Shown here piece by piece: positions 35,091 to 44,245 of a stretch of 64,000 nt of DNA. The notes under the pieces were generated by a model, which saw only the letters and a list, made by a program, of their open reading frames with translations, had not been told where the DNA came from and ran no database searches. The stretch spans positions 124,001 to 188,000 of the forward strand of contig JADNRY010000052.1 of NCBI GenBank assembly GCA_015501585.1, given 5' to 3'. The stretch's first letter is position 1. Each line of letters starts with the position of its first letter. The position numbers and the translations under genes are program-made. This stretch comes from Rhodocollybia butyracea (Eukaryota > Basidiomycota > Agaricomycetes > Agaricales > Omphalotaceae).

Positions 35091-37199
35091 TCAAGAGTTG
35101 GGAAGTGGGGTCCTTGAGCGCCGCACCGATGGTACATGTGCAGGTTCAATAATATCTTGAATTTGAATGGAAGAGACTGTGTAGTCCGAATAGTGTCTCC
35201 GAAGATATTCTGGCAATCTTCCAACATTATATCCAGATCTTTGGAGAAGTGGTTCCCATACAAGTGGTGGAAGGTTCAATGGTGGACCTTCCTTATATGT
35301 ATCAAGGACCCAGTTAATGGTATTTTCAGCGGCAAGCTCTATATATTGTCCAGCATGAAAAAATTTCACGGGACTTAGCCCAAAAGCCAGTGCCGAAAGA
35401 GCAGAAGTGATATCACAATTATGGTCTGAGATGTTGTCCTTATAACTCCTGTTAAATGCTTGCTTGTAGGAATGAAGACCCCCAGGCATCACAGAGCTGA
35501 AATGGATTCCTGCACGAAACCAGCCCTCCAACTCGTCCAGATTTGTTGAGGCGCATATATATTCCTTGATTTGTGAAAACACAGGAACCTGATTCATGAC
35601 CTCCTTCATTGGCTTTTCCAACGAAAGACCAGGAGAGATTGCGCCAAGTGACCGAGAAAGGACACTTTTTGCGGATCGATTGGAGGTATAGTGGCCAAGC
35701 CACGCAAGAGCAACTAGATAGTGATTTTGGCGGCGCTGGCAAGCCATAAGACGTTCACCAGCTTTCAAAGTTCTATTCATGTATGGCATAGGATAACGTG
35801 GAAATTCTGAATCCAGGGGTCCTTTCCGTACCCAGTTGTATGCAGAGATTGTAATGGTACATACTCCCCAGAAGAGCCGGTAAAGAACACGCGAGAAAAG
35901 CAGATGCGTAAGGGTTGTTCTGTAAGAACACTGAATGGTGAATAGTGGAAGGACAGTGGCCATGAGGTAAAGAGCAACAACAGTCACAGAGATAGCACCA
36001 ACAATGTATGCCATGGTAGTGCTTAGAGGGATGAGAAAGATGACAAGCCCAGCAAGGAATAATATTAGGGCAAGATGAAGGAGGGTGGGAAGCATTCCGA
36101 TGAGTGACTGAACCCGCCATTTTTCGAGCCCATCGAAGCGGAATTGCCGGATAAGTGCTCGTTCCCGTGGTGTGCCAGTGATAATGGACACATACTGACG
36201 AAGCCACTGCTTTGCAAGTACAGCAAAGAGAGCAACAGAGAGCGATATAGCAAGGCCTGTAAACCATAAACCATTGACCCATAGATCAGGGATTGCAGGA
36301 GAGAATGCAGTACTAGTGGGAGGGGTGTTTGAGATGGCAGTACTATTTGTATTTGCACGGACTAGCATGGTCAACTCGCTGAGATAAGATACAGAGAGCT
36401 GAGTAGAGTCTTGAGAGAGTGACTGCGATGTCTGTGCCACAAATGTTGTAAGGACAGCAGAGAAAAGACCAGCCTATAAAGATGTCAGGAACTCCAATTC
36501 AAATGATGTGCTGAGAAGCATACAAAGACCAATAGGATATCCAGACTATCACTCAATTCCCCAATCATATCATTGTCGAATGCAGTCGCTTCATCACCAT
36601 AGACCTTCCAGACACGAGCTTCCTCCCCAAGCTCATGATAACGTTCATCCTCCGGGTATTTCAGCGTATAGTCGTAGCTTGCTACCGCTCAATGATAAAC
36701 AACATTTGAAACAAAATGCAGGAAAATCATACTTACCTACCAAAGGATCGTATGCTGCTTGATCCTTTTTCAGTCCAAACCGACGAGCCTTGAAAGGTCC
36801 GCTTTTGGTGCCTTGCTCCGCTTTCTTCTCTGAACCAGTGACAGCGTGCTGTAGGTCCAAGACTGTTTCCGAGAGGGGGCTCAATATACTCGTGAGAGTA
36901 CCGGCCGGTGGATCAGATTCCTGGGCGGGAAGAGCGTTATTTGAGCCATCAGGTGCTGCAGCATGAGCCCCAGCTTGTCCCGTAGATGTAGGTTCCGGTA
37001 CTGGCATGGGTATATTACTTGTTAGATGAGATGCTACAGGTGCGCCTGTAGGGGCCAAACTAGATCGTAGTATGAAAGCCTCGCGCTCTTTGCGTGCCTG
37101 CATCATGGAATGTATACTACGCATGAGGGAGAGCATCTCCTCTGCGTAGTTCATTTCAGTTTTGTTGTCGCCAAAGGAAGCCTTGAGAGCTTGCTCCAT
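35091..37199 (-). CDS. DUF6535 membrane protein, copy 4
   Basis: Exons 36737-37199, 36524-36681 and 35091-36473 splice in frame to 667 residues. The N-terminal extension is more diverged than in other copies (MEQALKASFGDNKTEMNYAE; DPLVG instead of DPLAG at the first splice site). The domain core, four membrane helices, the inserted segment after helix 4 (FSRVLYRLFWGVC) and the conserved C-terminal block are present. Closest to copy 3 in sequence and in the inserted segment, in agreement with both being followed by F-box genes. Start chosen at the conserved MEQ; the frame is open upstream without support. Confidence 0.85.
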
Positions 37200-38037
37200 T
37201 GCTTGGTGTAGCAGATGCTTGAAAGGTTGAAATGAGTTGGGAAGGCGACTTGCAATAAAGGTGTAGAGGACAGCTTCAGTTGAACGAGCGTTTATCACAA
37301 GCCAAACACAACAGTCACATGTACATAGAAGAACAAAGATCTGTGTTAGTACTGTATCATTATGCCAAGAGTGTGTGCAATCCATATTTAATTGTTGGCG
37401 GTAGACTGAGCCAGCACTTTTCTGCTCTTTGATGAAGCTCGATCAAAGATATCAACTCACGACTAGGCAGCAGAGACTGGTTCGGCGGTCACTCACAAGG
37501 CGCGCTCGCGCCGCCTAGAAATAGGGTCACCAACACGTACATATACAACTTCCGTGGTCTTACGTAGTACCACAGAACGTTTGACAATAACCACCAATGC
37601 TAATAAGGTGGTGGAGGGGTTTCAATGCATAACTTGAAAGTAATACTAGAAGCAGGCAAATTCTCAGCTATGATGGCTGGGTATTTTTTAGGATATTTAC
37701 TGTCCTCATCGATGGCCAATGCCAGATAAGACTCTGTAACCCTCAGTCAGCCATTTGAAGCGGGTTAGACGATACTTGCTCTGCATATCTAATCCCAACT
37801 TTACTTGATTCCACGTCCTTCAGTCAGTCGTTTGCGTATAATAGCAATACTTATCTCTAGTCTGCTCCTAGCACATAATTACAACAATCAACAATTCACC
37901 AAGCACTCCCTCACTTAAAACGCTCAGAGATCAATGTACCAACAATGTACCATTGTAGACCGGAGGATTGCTGAAACGGCCCGCCCGAAGTAAATCATAT
38001 GACCCACTAGTCCATACTTCTTCTTGCAACCACCACC
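37200..38037. other. 5' flank of DUF6535 copy 4 and F-box promoter
   Basis: Carries the DUF6535 upstream blocks (gtagaggacagcttcag; cacatgtaca; 'ttgaagcgggttagacgatac' near 37754), then the F-box upstream word 'catatgacccactagtcc' near 37997. No gene. Confidence 0.45.
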
Positions 38038-39426
38038 ATGTCCGAGGCCAATGTTCAATCGCATAGTCAGCCGAACTCTAAAAGCTTGGATTACCCGCAT
38101 TCTAAGATGTACTCTTCTCTTGAAGCCGCCTACCACGCACTCTACACAGAATTCCTCACCAAAAGCCGCCACAACAACATTCCCAACTCTACCGCTGACC
38201 GAGTCAGGTTACGCGCTCTGATCGATCAGACCCGAAGTGATCTGAAAGCATGCTCTGAGGGTACCATTCGTATCCAGATTTTGAGGGTCCTCGAATTGCA
38301 GGAATCTCTCTTGGCTCCCATTCGAACCCTCCCTTCGGACGTTTTGACAGAAATCTTCCAACTAGTTATTGAGACATCCAGTAATCCTGGTATTACCTGG
38401 AAGTCTACCAAGCTATCTGGGTGTATCTTCTTACTCACCTGGATCTGCGTTTGGTGGCGAGATGAAGCTCTTTCATACTCTACCTTCTGGTCCACGATAG
38501 CGGTTACCTATGACATTTCAGTGGGCGCGCTACCGACTACTGAAGTGACTGCATTTCTGAATGAATCCATTTTGCGATCGGGATTATCGGCACCTATGAA
38601 TATCAGAATTTTTGGTTATTCACCAAGGAATGATAGCCCTCCAGCTGTCATCACCATGTTGGTAGCACACGCTCATAGATGGAGAAAGGCTGTATTGTTA
38701 TTTGACTTTCTCCACCAGATTGACGTCCTGGTTCGCTCCAAACCCTCCTCCGCACATTTTCCTCTTCTAGAAGATCTGTCATTTCACTTTCGTGATCATG
38801 CCAACATAGATTCTGTCAGAAGTCTCATCTTCGAGTGTCACCCTCCTCTCCAGAAACTGGAACTATCTCTACTCTCGGAGTCGTACGCAGATGTCATAGG
38901 GAGTCGAAGTTTGAAGGTCTTGAAACTTGACCGCTACTGCGGTGCATCTCTTGCCCGGTTACTCCAGATGTGCCCTTGTCTGGAGTCCTTGACACTCCGA
39001 TCTTTTAAATTCACAGAAAATCCTGAGGCTAATCAGGCCACTTGTCAATCCTCCCTCTTGTCCTTAAACATTGGTGGGGACTTTAATAATGTCAATAAGG
39101 TTGAAAATGGGGCCTGGAACAGTGTCATACTGCCCAAGTTGATCAAACTGGAAGTTACGCTGCCTGACCTTATTGATCATAACTACTGGGAAGCGGCTTT
39201 TGAAGCTGACAGTGCTCTCAGCGAGCTGAAGGAGGTAGTAAAGCAGTCGAAGTGTGCATTACAGCACGTCAATCTGATAATGTATGCGGCGGAGTATGGA
39301 AAACGACTCAAGCTCAGACTCGAAACTATGAACAAGTTCTTCGAGGACTTGCCAGTCAAGGCGGAAGGGTCTTTTGTGGAAAACAAGTTATTGCAGAAAT
39401 GGAAGGAAACGTGGAGAGACCAATAG
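38038..39426 (+). CDS. F-box protein, copy B
   Basis: Single exon, 462 residues. Same architecture as copy A: helical lead, F-box-like motif APIRTLPSDVLTEIFQLVIE near residues 94-113, then WICVWWRDEALSYSTFWS, and irregular leucine-rich stretches (LKVLKLDRYCGASLARLLQ, PCLESLTLRSFKF). The C-terminus differs by substitution at the last residues (KETWRDQ). Tandem neighbour of copy C, 223 bp downstream, same strand. Frame intact. Likely an SCF adaptor by family analogy; substrate unknown. Confidence 0.8.
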   Translation: MSEANVQSHSQPNSKSLDYPHSKMYSSLEAAYHALYTEFLTKSRHNNIPNSTADRVRLRALIDQTRSDLKACSEGTIRIQILRVLELQESLLAPIRTLPSDVLTEIFQLVIETSSNPGITWKSTKLSGCIFLLTWICVWWRDEALSYSTFWSTIAVTYDISVGALPTTEVTAFLNESILRSGLSAPMNIRIFGYSPRNDSPPAVITMLVAHAHRWRKAVLLFDFLHQIDVLVRSKPSSAHFPLLEDLSFHFRDHANIDSVRSLIFECHPPLQKLELSLLSESYADVIGSRSLKVLKLDRYCGASLARLLQMCPCLESLTLRSFKFTENPEANQATCQSSLLSLNIGGDFNNVNKVENGAWNSVILPKLIKLEVTLPDLIDHNYWEAAFEADSALSELKEVVKQSKCALQHVNLIMYAAEYGKRLKLRLETMNKFFEDLPVKAEGSFVENKLLQKWKETWRDQ

Positions 39427-39649
39427 ATATACGATGACAATATATGATCGTCCTTGAAAGTAACAAAGTACTGATGCCTGTTATACTGTTTACCACATTA
39501 TCTCGCTACATCTGCCTTGTTGTAGCAGACACGCGACTCCATTACCATTGCTTAAGCGCTTATCACTCAGATGATCGCGATTCGGCTAAAGTAAATCATG
39601 TGACAGTAGACCGCGCCTCTCCAAGTTCTTTGTTCTTGCAACCACCACC

Positions 39650-41119
39650 ATGTCTGAGGCCGAGGCCAACGTTCAGTCGCATAGTCAGCTGGACTCTAAA
39701 AGCTTGGATTCCGCGCATTCTCATATGTACTCTTCCCTTGAAGCCACCTACCACGAACTCTACACAGAATTCCTCGCCAAAAGCCGCCACAATGACATTC
39801 CCAACTCCACCGCTGACCGAGTCAGATTACACGCTCGAATCGATCAGACCCGAAGCGATCTGCAAACATGTTCCGAGAGTGCCCCTCGTATCCAGATTTT
39901 GAGAGTTCTCGAATTGCAGGAATCTCTCTTGGCTCCCATCCGAACCCTCCCCTCGGACGTTTTGACGGAAATCTTTCGACTAGTTATCGAGACATCCAGT
40001 AACCCTGGTATTACCTGGAAGCCTACCAAGCTATCTGGGTGTATCTTTTCACTCACCTGGATCTGCTCTTGGTGGCGTGATGAGGCTCTTTCATACTCTA
40101 CCTTCTGGTCCACGATGGCGGTTACTTACGACGTGTCGGACGCACAACCGCTACCCACTAGCACTACTGAAGTGACTGCATTTCTGAATGAATGCATTTT
40201 GCGATCGGGATTATCGGCACCTATGAGGATCAAGATCTTCAGCTGTTCACCGACAGATGATACTAGTCCTCCAGCTGTCATTACCATGTTGGTAGCGCAG
40301 GCTCACAGATGGAGACAGGCTGCGTTATCGTTTAAATACCTTCACCAGATGGAGATCCTGTTCCCAATCAACCCCTCCCCTTCACATTTTCCTCTTCTTG
40401 AAGATCTGTCGTATCAATTTCGTGATTATGCCCACATCGATCCTGGTCAAAACCTCATCCTCGAGTGTGGTCCTCCTCTCCAGAAACTGGAACTATCTCT
40501 ACTCTTAGAGCCATACGCACCTACCATAGCAAGTCGAAGTTTGAAGGTTTTGAAACTTGACCGCTACTGTGGTGTATCTCTTGCCCATTTACTCCGCATC
40601 TGCCCTTGTCTGGAGTTCTTGACACTTCGATCTTTCGAATCCACAGGAAGTCCCGAGGCTAATCAAATGACTTGTCATTCCTCCCTCTTGACCCTGGACA
40701 TCGGTGGAGACTACGATAATGACAGTAAGGTCGAAGATGGGGCCTGGAACAGTGTTATGCTCCCCAAATTGACCAAACTGGATGTTACGCTGCCTGACCT
40801 CATTGATCACGAAGACTGGGAAAAAGCTTTTGAAGCTGGCACTTCTCTCAGCGAGCTGAAAGAGGTGATAAAGCAATCGAAGTGTGCATTACAGCACGTC
40901 AATCTGATAATGTACGCGTCAGATTATGAAAAGTGGCCCCAGCTCACACTCGGAACTGCGAACAAGTTTTTTGAGGACTTGCCCGTCAAGGCGGAAGGGT
41001 CTTTCGTAGAAAACAAGTTATTGGCGGAATGGAAGGAAGATTTGGAGAGGACAATAAGATTAGAGCGACGGTCTTCGAGTGTCGATTCGATATCGATATC
41101 GTCGATACCGTCCGGGTGA
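39650..41119 (+). CDS. F-box protein, copy C
   Basis: Single exon, 489 residues. The start MSEAEANVQSHSQ carries a small insertion relative to copy B. F-box-like motif APIRTLPSDVLTEIFRLVIE, then TWICSWWRDEALSYSTFWS. The leucine-rich part (LKVLKLDRYCGVSLAHLLR) is followed by a C-terminal extension relative to copies A and B (RRSSSVDSISISSIPSG), created because the stop of copy A (at TIRL) is read through by sequence difference. Frame intact. Sits between copy B and the intact methyltransferase. Confidence 0.8.
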   Translation: MSEAEANVQSHSQLDSKSLDSAHSHMYSSLEATYHELYTEFLAKSRHNDIPNSTADRVRLHARIDQTRSDLQTCSESAPRIQILRVLELQESLLAPIRTLPSDVLTEIFRLVIETSSNPGITWKPTKLSGCIFSLTWICSWWRDEALSYSTFWSTMAVTYDVSDAQPLPTSTTEVTAFLNECILRSGLSAPMRIKIFSCSPTDDTSPPAVITMLVAQAHRWRQAALSFKYLHQMEILFPINPSPSHFPLLEDLSYQFRDYAHIDPGQNLILECGPPLQKLELSLLLEPYAPTIASRSLKVLKLDRYCGVSLAHLLRICPCLEFLTLRSFESTGSPEANQMTCHSSLLTLDIGGDYDNDSKVEDGAWNSVMLPKLTKLDVTLPDLIDHEDWEKAFEAGTSLSELKEVIKQSKCALQHVNLIMYASDYEKWPQLTLGTANKFFEDLPVKAEGSFVENKLLAEWKEDLERTIRLERRSSSVDSISISSIPSG

Positions 41120-41637
41120 TATCAGTTATATTATTGTTTACTTTCGATGAAAGAAGTCGGGTAATTTAGCATACGTAGAATTCTCAATAGGTGATACGAG
41201 TAGATAGATACCCGTAGCTATACCACAATATAAGTTGTAAGGAATGCGCCATTGTACTGCTATAGTCCATCGGTGTCCACCCATAGATTCATGAATTCAA
41301 CAATAGCTTCCTAATTGGTGTTTATCCTGACCAGATGAAAGTTAGCGAGCGGCTTTTCAACGCAATGTCACTAGCGAGTCCGAACTCGTGCTGTAGTAGC
41401 GCAAGTCTACCCGAATTTGCTAAAGAACTTAAGCCAAACCCACCACAGCTGTCAGTGAAACTGACGCACCATGAAAACGACTGGCAGCACTCCTGTCGGC
41501 TGACGTTAAACAATGAATCGGAAAAAGCAGCCAAAAATCGTTTCTTGTTGATAATATTAGTAGGACATACTAGGAGTAAGTATACTAAAAACCCGGTACA
41601 AGCGTAAAAAGAAAATCTAAAATCTAACATGCGCATT
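41120..41637. other. F-box 3' flank and diverged flank module
   Basis: Fourth, most diverged copy of the flank module ('ccacagctgtcagtgaaactgacg' shared, in shorter words, with 23950-23975). No gene. Confidence 0.45.
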
Positions 41638-42906
41638 TCAGCAAGAAATCCATCCAATCTTGAACAACAGATATCCACGTTCATCTGCTCGCCCTACGCC
41701 TTTCAACTTTCCTAGCTCCGTCTTCTCTAGAACTGCAAGCTGCAATTCCTGCGATTCCCGCGCGTCGTCGCCGAGGTCCTTCGACTCTGGAGACACCGTT
41801 GGAAATATATCCTCGACAGTATGGGATATTCCTTCGTGTCTACCAGTGATGCGGAGCGCCATCATCAACCAGAATACGCCTCCGGGATGGGATGCAGAAG
41901 GACGTAAAAGTAAACGCTCTGCGCACGCTTTGATCCACCTGGCGTGATCTGGGTGGTATATTACGTCCGCCCCAAGAATCAGGTCAAATGGCTCGTCCAT
42001 CGGGGAAGAATAATCAGGACATTCCCAATCGAGCTGATGGACGGACACAGGAGGTGGTACGGAAGAAGGAAAGTTGGTGCCGATGTTGGCGCGGAGGTTG
42101 ACGAGAACGTCAGGATGATAATCGGTAGCAAATATGGAAGGCGCGAACGGCTCTAGGATCTTGGCGGCGACGACGCTTAAGAGCCCTGTACCTGCGCCGA
42201 GCTCTAAGATGCGTAGCGCAGCACCGTCTTGTTTGGGCGCTAGCGAGAACCGTAGAGGCTCCGCGCAGATCCTTTCCGAGAGCACGATGGAACTAGCCCA
42301 GCTCTGCAGGCCAACACAGGTATGGTCTTCGTCCAACAAAGGAGCATCGTTTAATTCGGCGTGGATACGTCTACCTCCAGAGGAAAATTGAAACGAACGT
42401 GTGACGGAACAGTCTTCCTCGTCCTCTTGCTCATCGCTGAGCAGCACGGAAAGAAGTCTCGTGGCGGTCTCGACTGCTTTAGTCCGGTCATCGTCCTCTA
42501 CGCCATCCTCGCACGTCCAATCATCTGATCGGGCAACGAACCCGGTGAGCCATCTGACAGCGAACGCACGTTCGAGAGGATCAGCTCGGAGTATATCAAG
42601 ACCTTCATCGTCAGAGCTTGCCTCGGAGACGAGCGTATCCTCTTCCTCGCCGTCGTCCTCGTTTTCCTCTGCAGAGGCATAACCGGAATCCGGGACCGAG
42701 TCATCGTGGATGAGCTGGCGGTGCTTCCGAATAGGCAATACAAGTTTTGGCGGTAGCGCAGAAGGCCGGCGCTCGTACAGCTGGCGCAGGTTATCTAGAG
42801 ATTGGCGTATCTGAGCAGATGGAAAACTCGAGAGTTTGGTAAGTGGAGGAAGGCTGGCAGATGGAGCGCAGACAATTGGATTGGGTAAATTTGTTGCTGG
42901 ATGCAT
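41638..42906 (-). CDS. Class I SAM-dependent methyltransferase (METTL21/EEF2KMT-like), intact
   Basis: Single exon, 422 residues. A low-complexity acidic N-terminal region (about 60-170: SAEENEDDGEEEDTLVSEAS, DEQEDEEDCS) precedes the Rossmann fold of the methyltransferase 16 family. Motif I is ILELGAGTGLLSV at 233-245. The acidic-loop region is FATDYHPDVLVNLRANI at 259-275. Post II/motif IV is FDLILGADVIYHPDHARWI at 307-325, where the family's (D/E)xx(Y/F)-like catalytic segment lies. C-terminal strand: GYLLFKIGWI. Family members methylate lysines of proteins such as eEF2 or act on small molecules; the substrate here is not determinable. This is the only intact member of four in the window and the only one retaining the N-terminal 145 residues. 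Confidence 0.8.
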   Translation of the reverse strand: MHPATNLPNPIVCAPSASLPPLTKLSSFPSAQIRQSLDNLRQLYERRPSALPPKLVLPIRKHRQLIHDDSVPDSGYASAEENEDDGEEEDTLVSEASSDDEGLDILRADPLERAFAVRWLTGFVARSDDWTCEDGVEDDDRTKAVETATRLLSVLLSDEQEDEEDCSVTRSFQFSSGGRRIHAELNDAPLLDEDHTCVGLQSWASSIVLSERICAEPLRFSLAPKQDGAALRILELGAGTGLLSVVAAKILEPFAPSIFATDYHPDVLVNLRANIGTNFPSSVPPPVSVHQLDWECPDYSSPMDEPFDLILGADVIYHPDHARWIKACAERLLLRPSASHPGGVFWLMMALRITGRHEGISHTVEDIFPTVSPESKDLGDDARESQELQLAVLEKTELGKLKGVGRADERGYLLFKIGWISC

Positions 42907-43034
42907 GGTGAATGTCTAAGGGTATTCTCTATAATGTTTCTATGGTCTATCGTGAGCTCTATGATGAGTTTTAGTGGTAACAGGGTGAAATTCGTCCAGA
43001 ATTCCACCCTGTTAAGAGCCAGGAATAGGCATTT

Positions 43035-43592
43035 TTGAAGGAGGTGGTGGTCGAGGACGAAGAAAAAACTTGCTGTTCGGACCGGAAGTTCCGTCCTTCA
43101 TCAGCGCCTCCGACTCGCAGCTCAGAATTTCGCAACAACCTGAAATTGCCCACAGCAGCCACCGTTGATCAAATTCCCGCCCAAGTCCAAATCCTCGAAC
43201 GACGTTTCCTTGGCACATCTCCCCGCGAAGGCATTCCGTTTCCTCTGCTCAGCCAAGACACAACCCCATCTCCATGTCCAGATATCCTCGCTGCGTTTCC
43301 TACTTCCCTTGCTACAAATCCACGAGCAACTACTCGTCCTGACGCACCTCGCGCTCAGAATCCAGTCAAACCACTCGCGAGCTGCTATTCCGCGGCACTT
43401 TTTTCGAAGGTCTACAAGAACATAACGAGAACGCGTATGATCCTCGTTCATATTACTGATCACTCCACGGCGGCACTGAAAGAATGGGTGCACAAAATTA
43501 ATGTAGAGGATACAAAGGTCGTTGTCGAGTCCGCGTCTGGATCCGCGGTGTCACATTGGGACGTGGATAATGTCCGAAAAGGTAGCTTGTAA
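43035..43592 (+). CDS. Hypothetical open frame, weakly supported
   Basis: A 185-codon plus-strand frame divergent from the methyltransferase. The nominal start is not an ATG that can be confirmed: the first in-frame codons overlap the conserved methyltransferase upstream block (43035-43100). From about 43110 on the sequence is unique in the window (KLPTAATVDQIPAQVQILER; ITDHSTAALKEWVHKINVED). No family recognised, no signal peptide. It may be an exon or relic of a gene replacing family S at this position in the unit. Confidence 0.25.
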   Translation: MKEVVVEDEEKTCCSDRKFRPSSAPPTRSSEFRNNLKLPTAATVDQIPAQVQILERRFLGTSPREGIPFPLLSQDTTPSPCPDILAAFPTSLATNPRATTRPDAPRAQNPVKPLASCYSAALFSKVYKNITRTRMILVHITDHSTAALKEWVHKINVEDTKVVVESASGSAVSHWDVDNVRKGSL

Positions 43593-44245
43593 GCAGGAGC
43601 GGATGCTGAGGTGGAGAGGAGATTGAAGAGTTCATTTAATTTTAGCATAACAGAGACTCTTGACTCGAACCACCAGCGCTAAAGCACAAAAGTTGAGCCA
43701 CTCGTTCTATATCTTCTCTGCTCCAGCTTTACAACCCTATCAAACCCCCGGACACTCCATCGTTGTATAAAGCTACATGGAAATCTATGAGAACTGTGTC
43801 GGCGTTTTTGGTGGGCTTTCAAAATGCAAGGGCAGTAATATGCAACCCGATGTCATCATTATATTCACATCCCTTCCATACTTGATCTAAGGTGAATACA
43901 TATAGCCAGGCATAAGGCCTAAGGCCAAGGACGTAGGTGTTGAAGAAAACAGAAGCGACATTGATTCAGACTTGCGGCCCCTTGCACTTTGAATGGACCA
44001 CGGAATATGTATGTGGTATTGCGCAGGAAAGAACTTTTGACTCATTGTGCGTTATGCCGATGGGCAAATGTCTTGTCAGTACATATGGCAGTAACCTGAT
44101 CTACCCTGCAACCGGTACAGACAGGCTCGACTCCCATACCGTGACGTTCTTCATGCCATTCTACCTTCGTCTCCAATTTCCCCCTCTCGTTTGGTTTCAG
44201 GCTTCATCAAGAGCTCCTTGTTTCTAAGAAGATTTCTTTGCTGAT
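43593..44245. other. Intergenic, DUF6535 3' flank
   Basis: Holds the DUF6535 3' block at 44079-44145 (cagtacatatgg; gctcgactccc). No family S relic is present here, unlike the other units. Confidence 0.45.
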
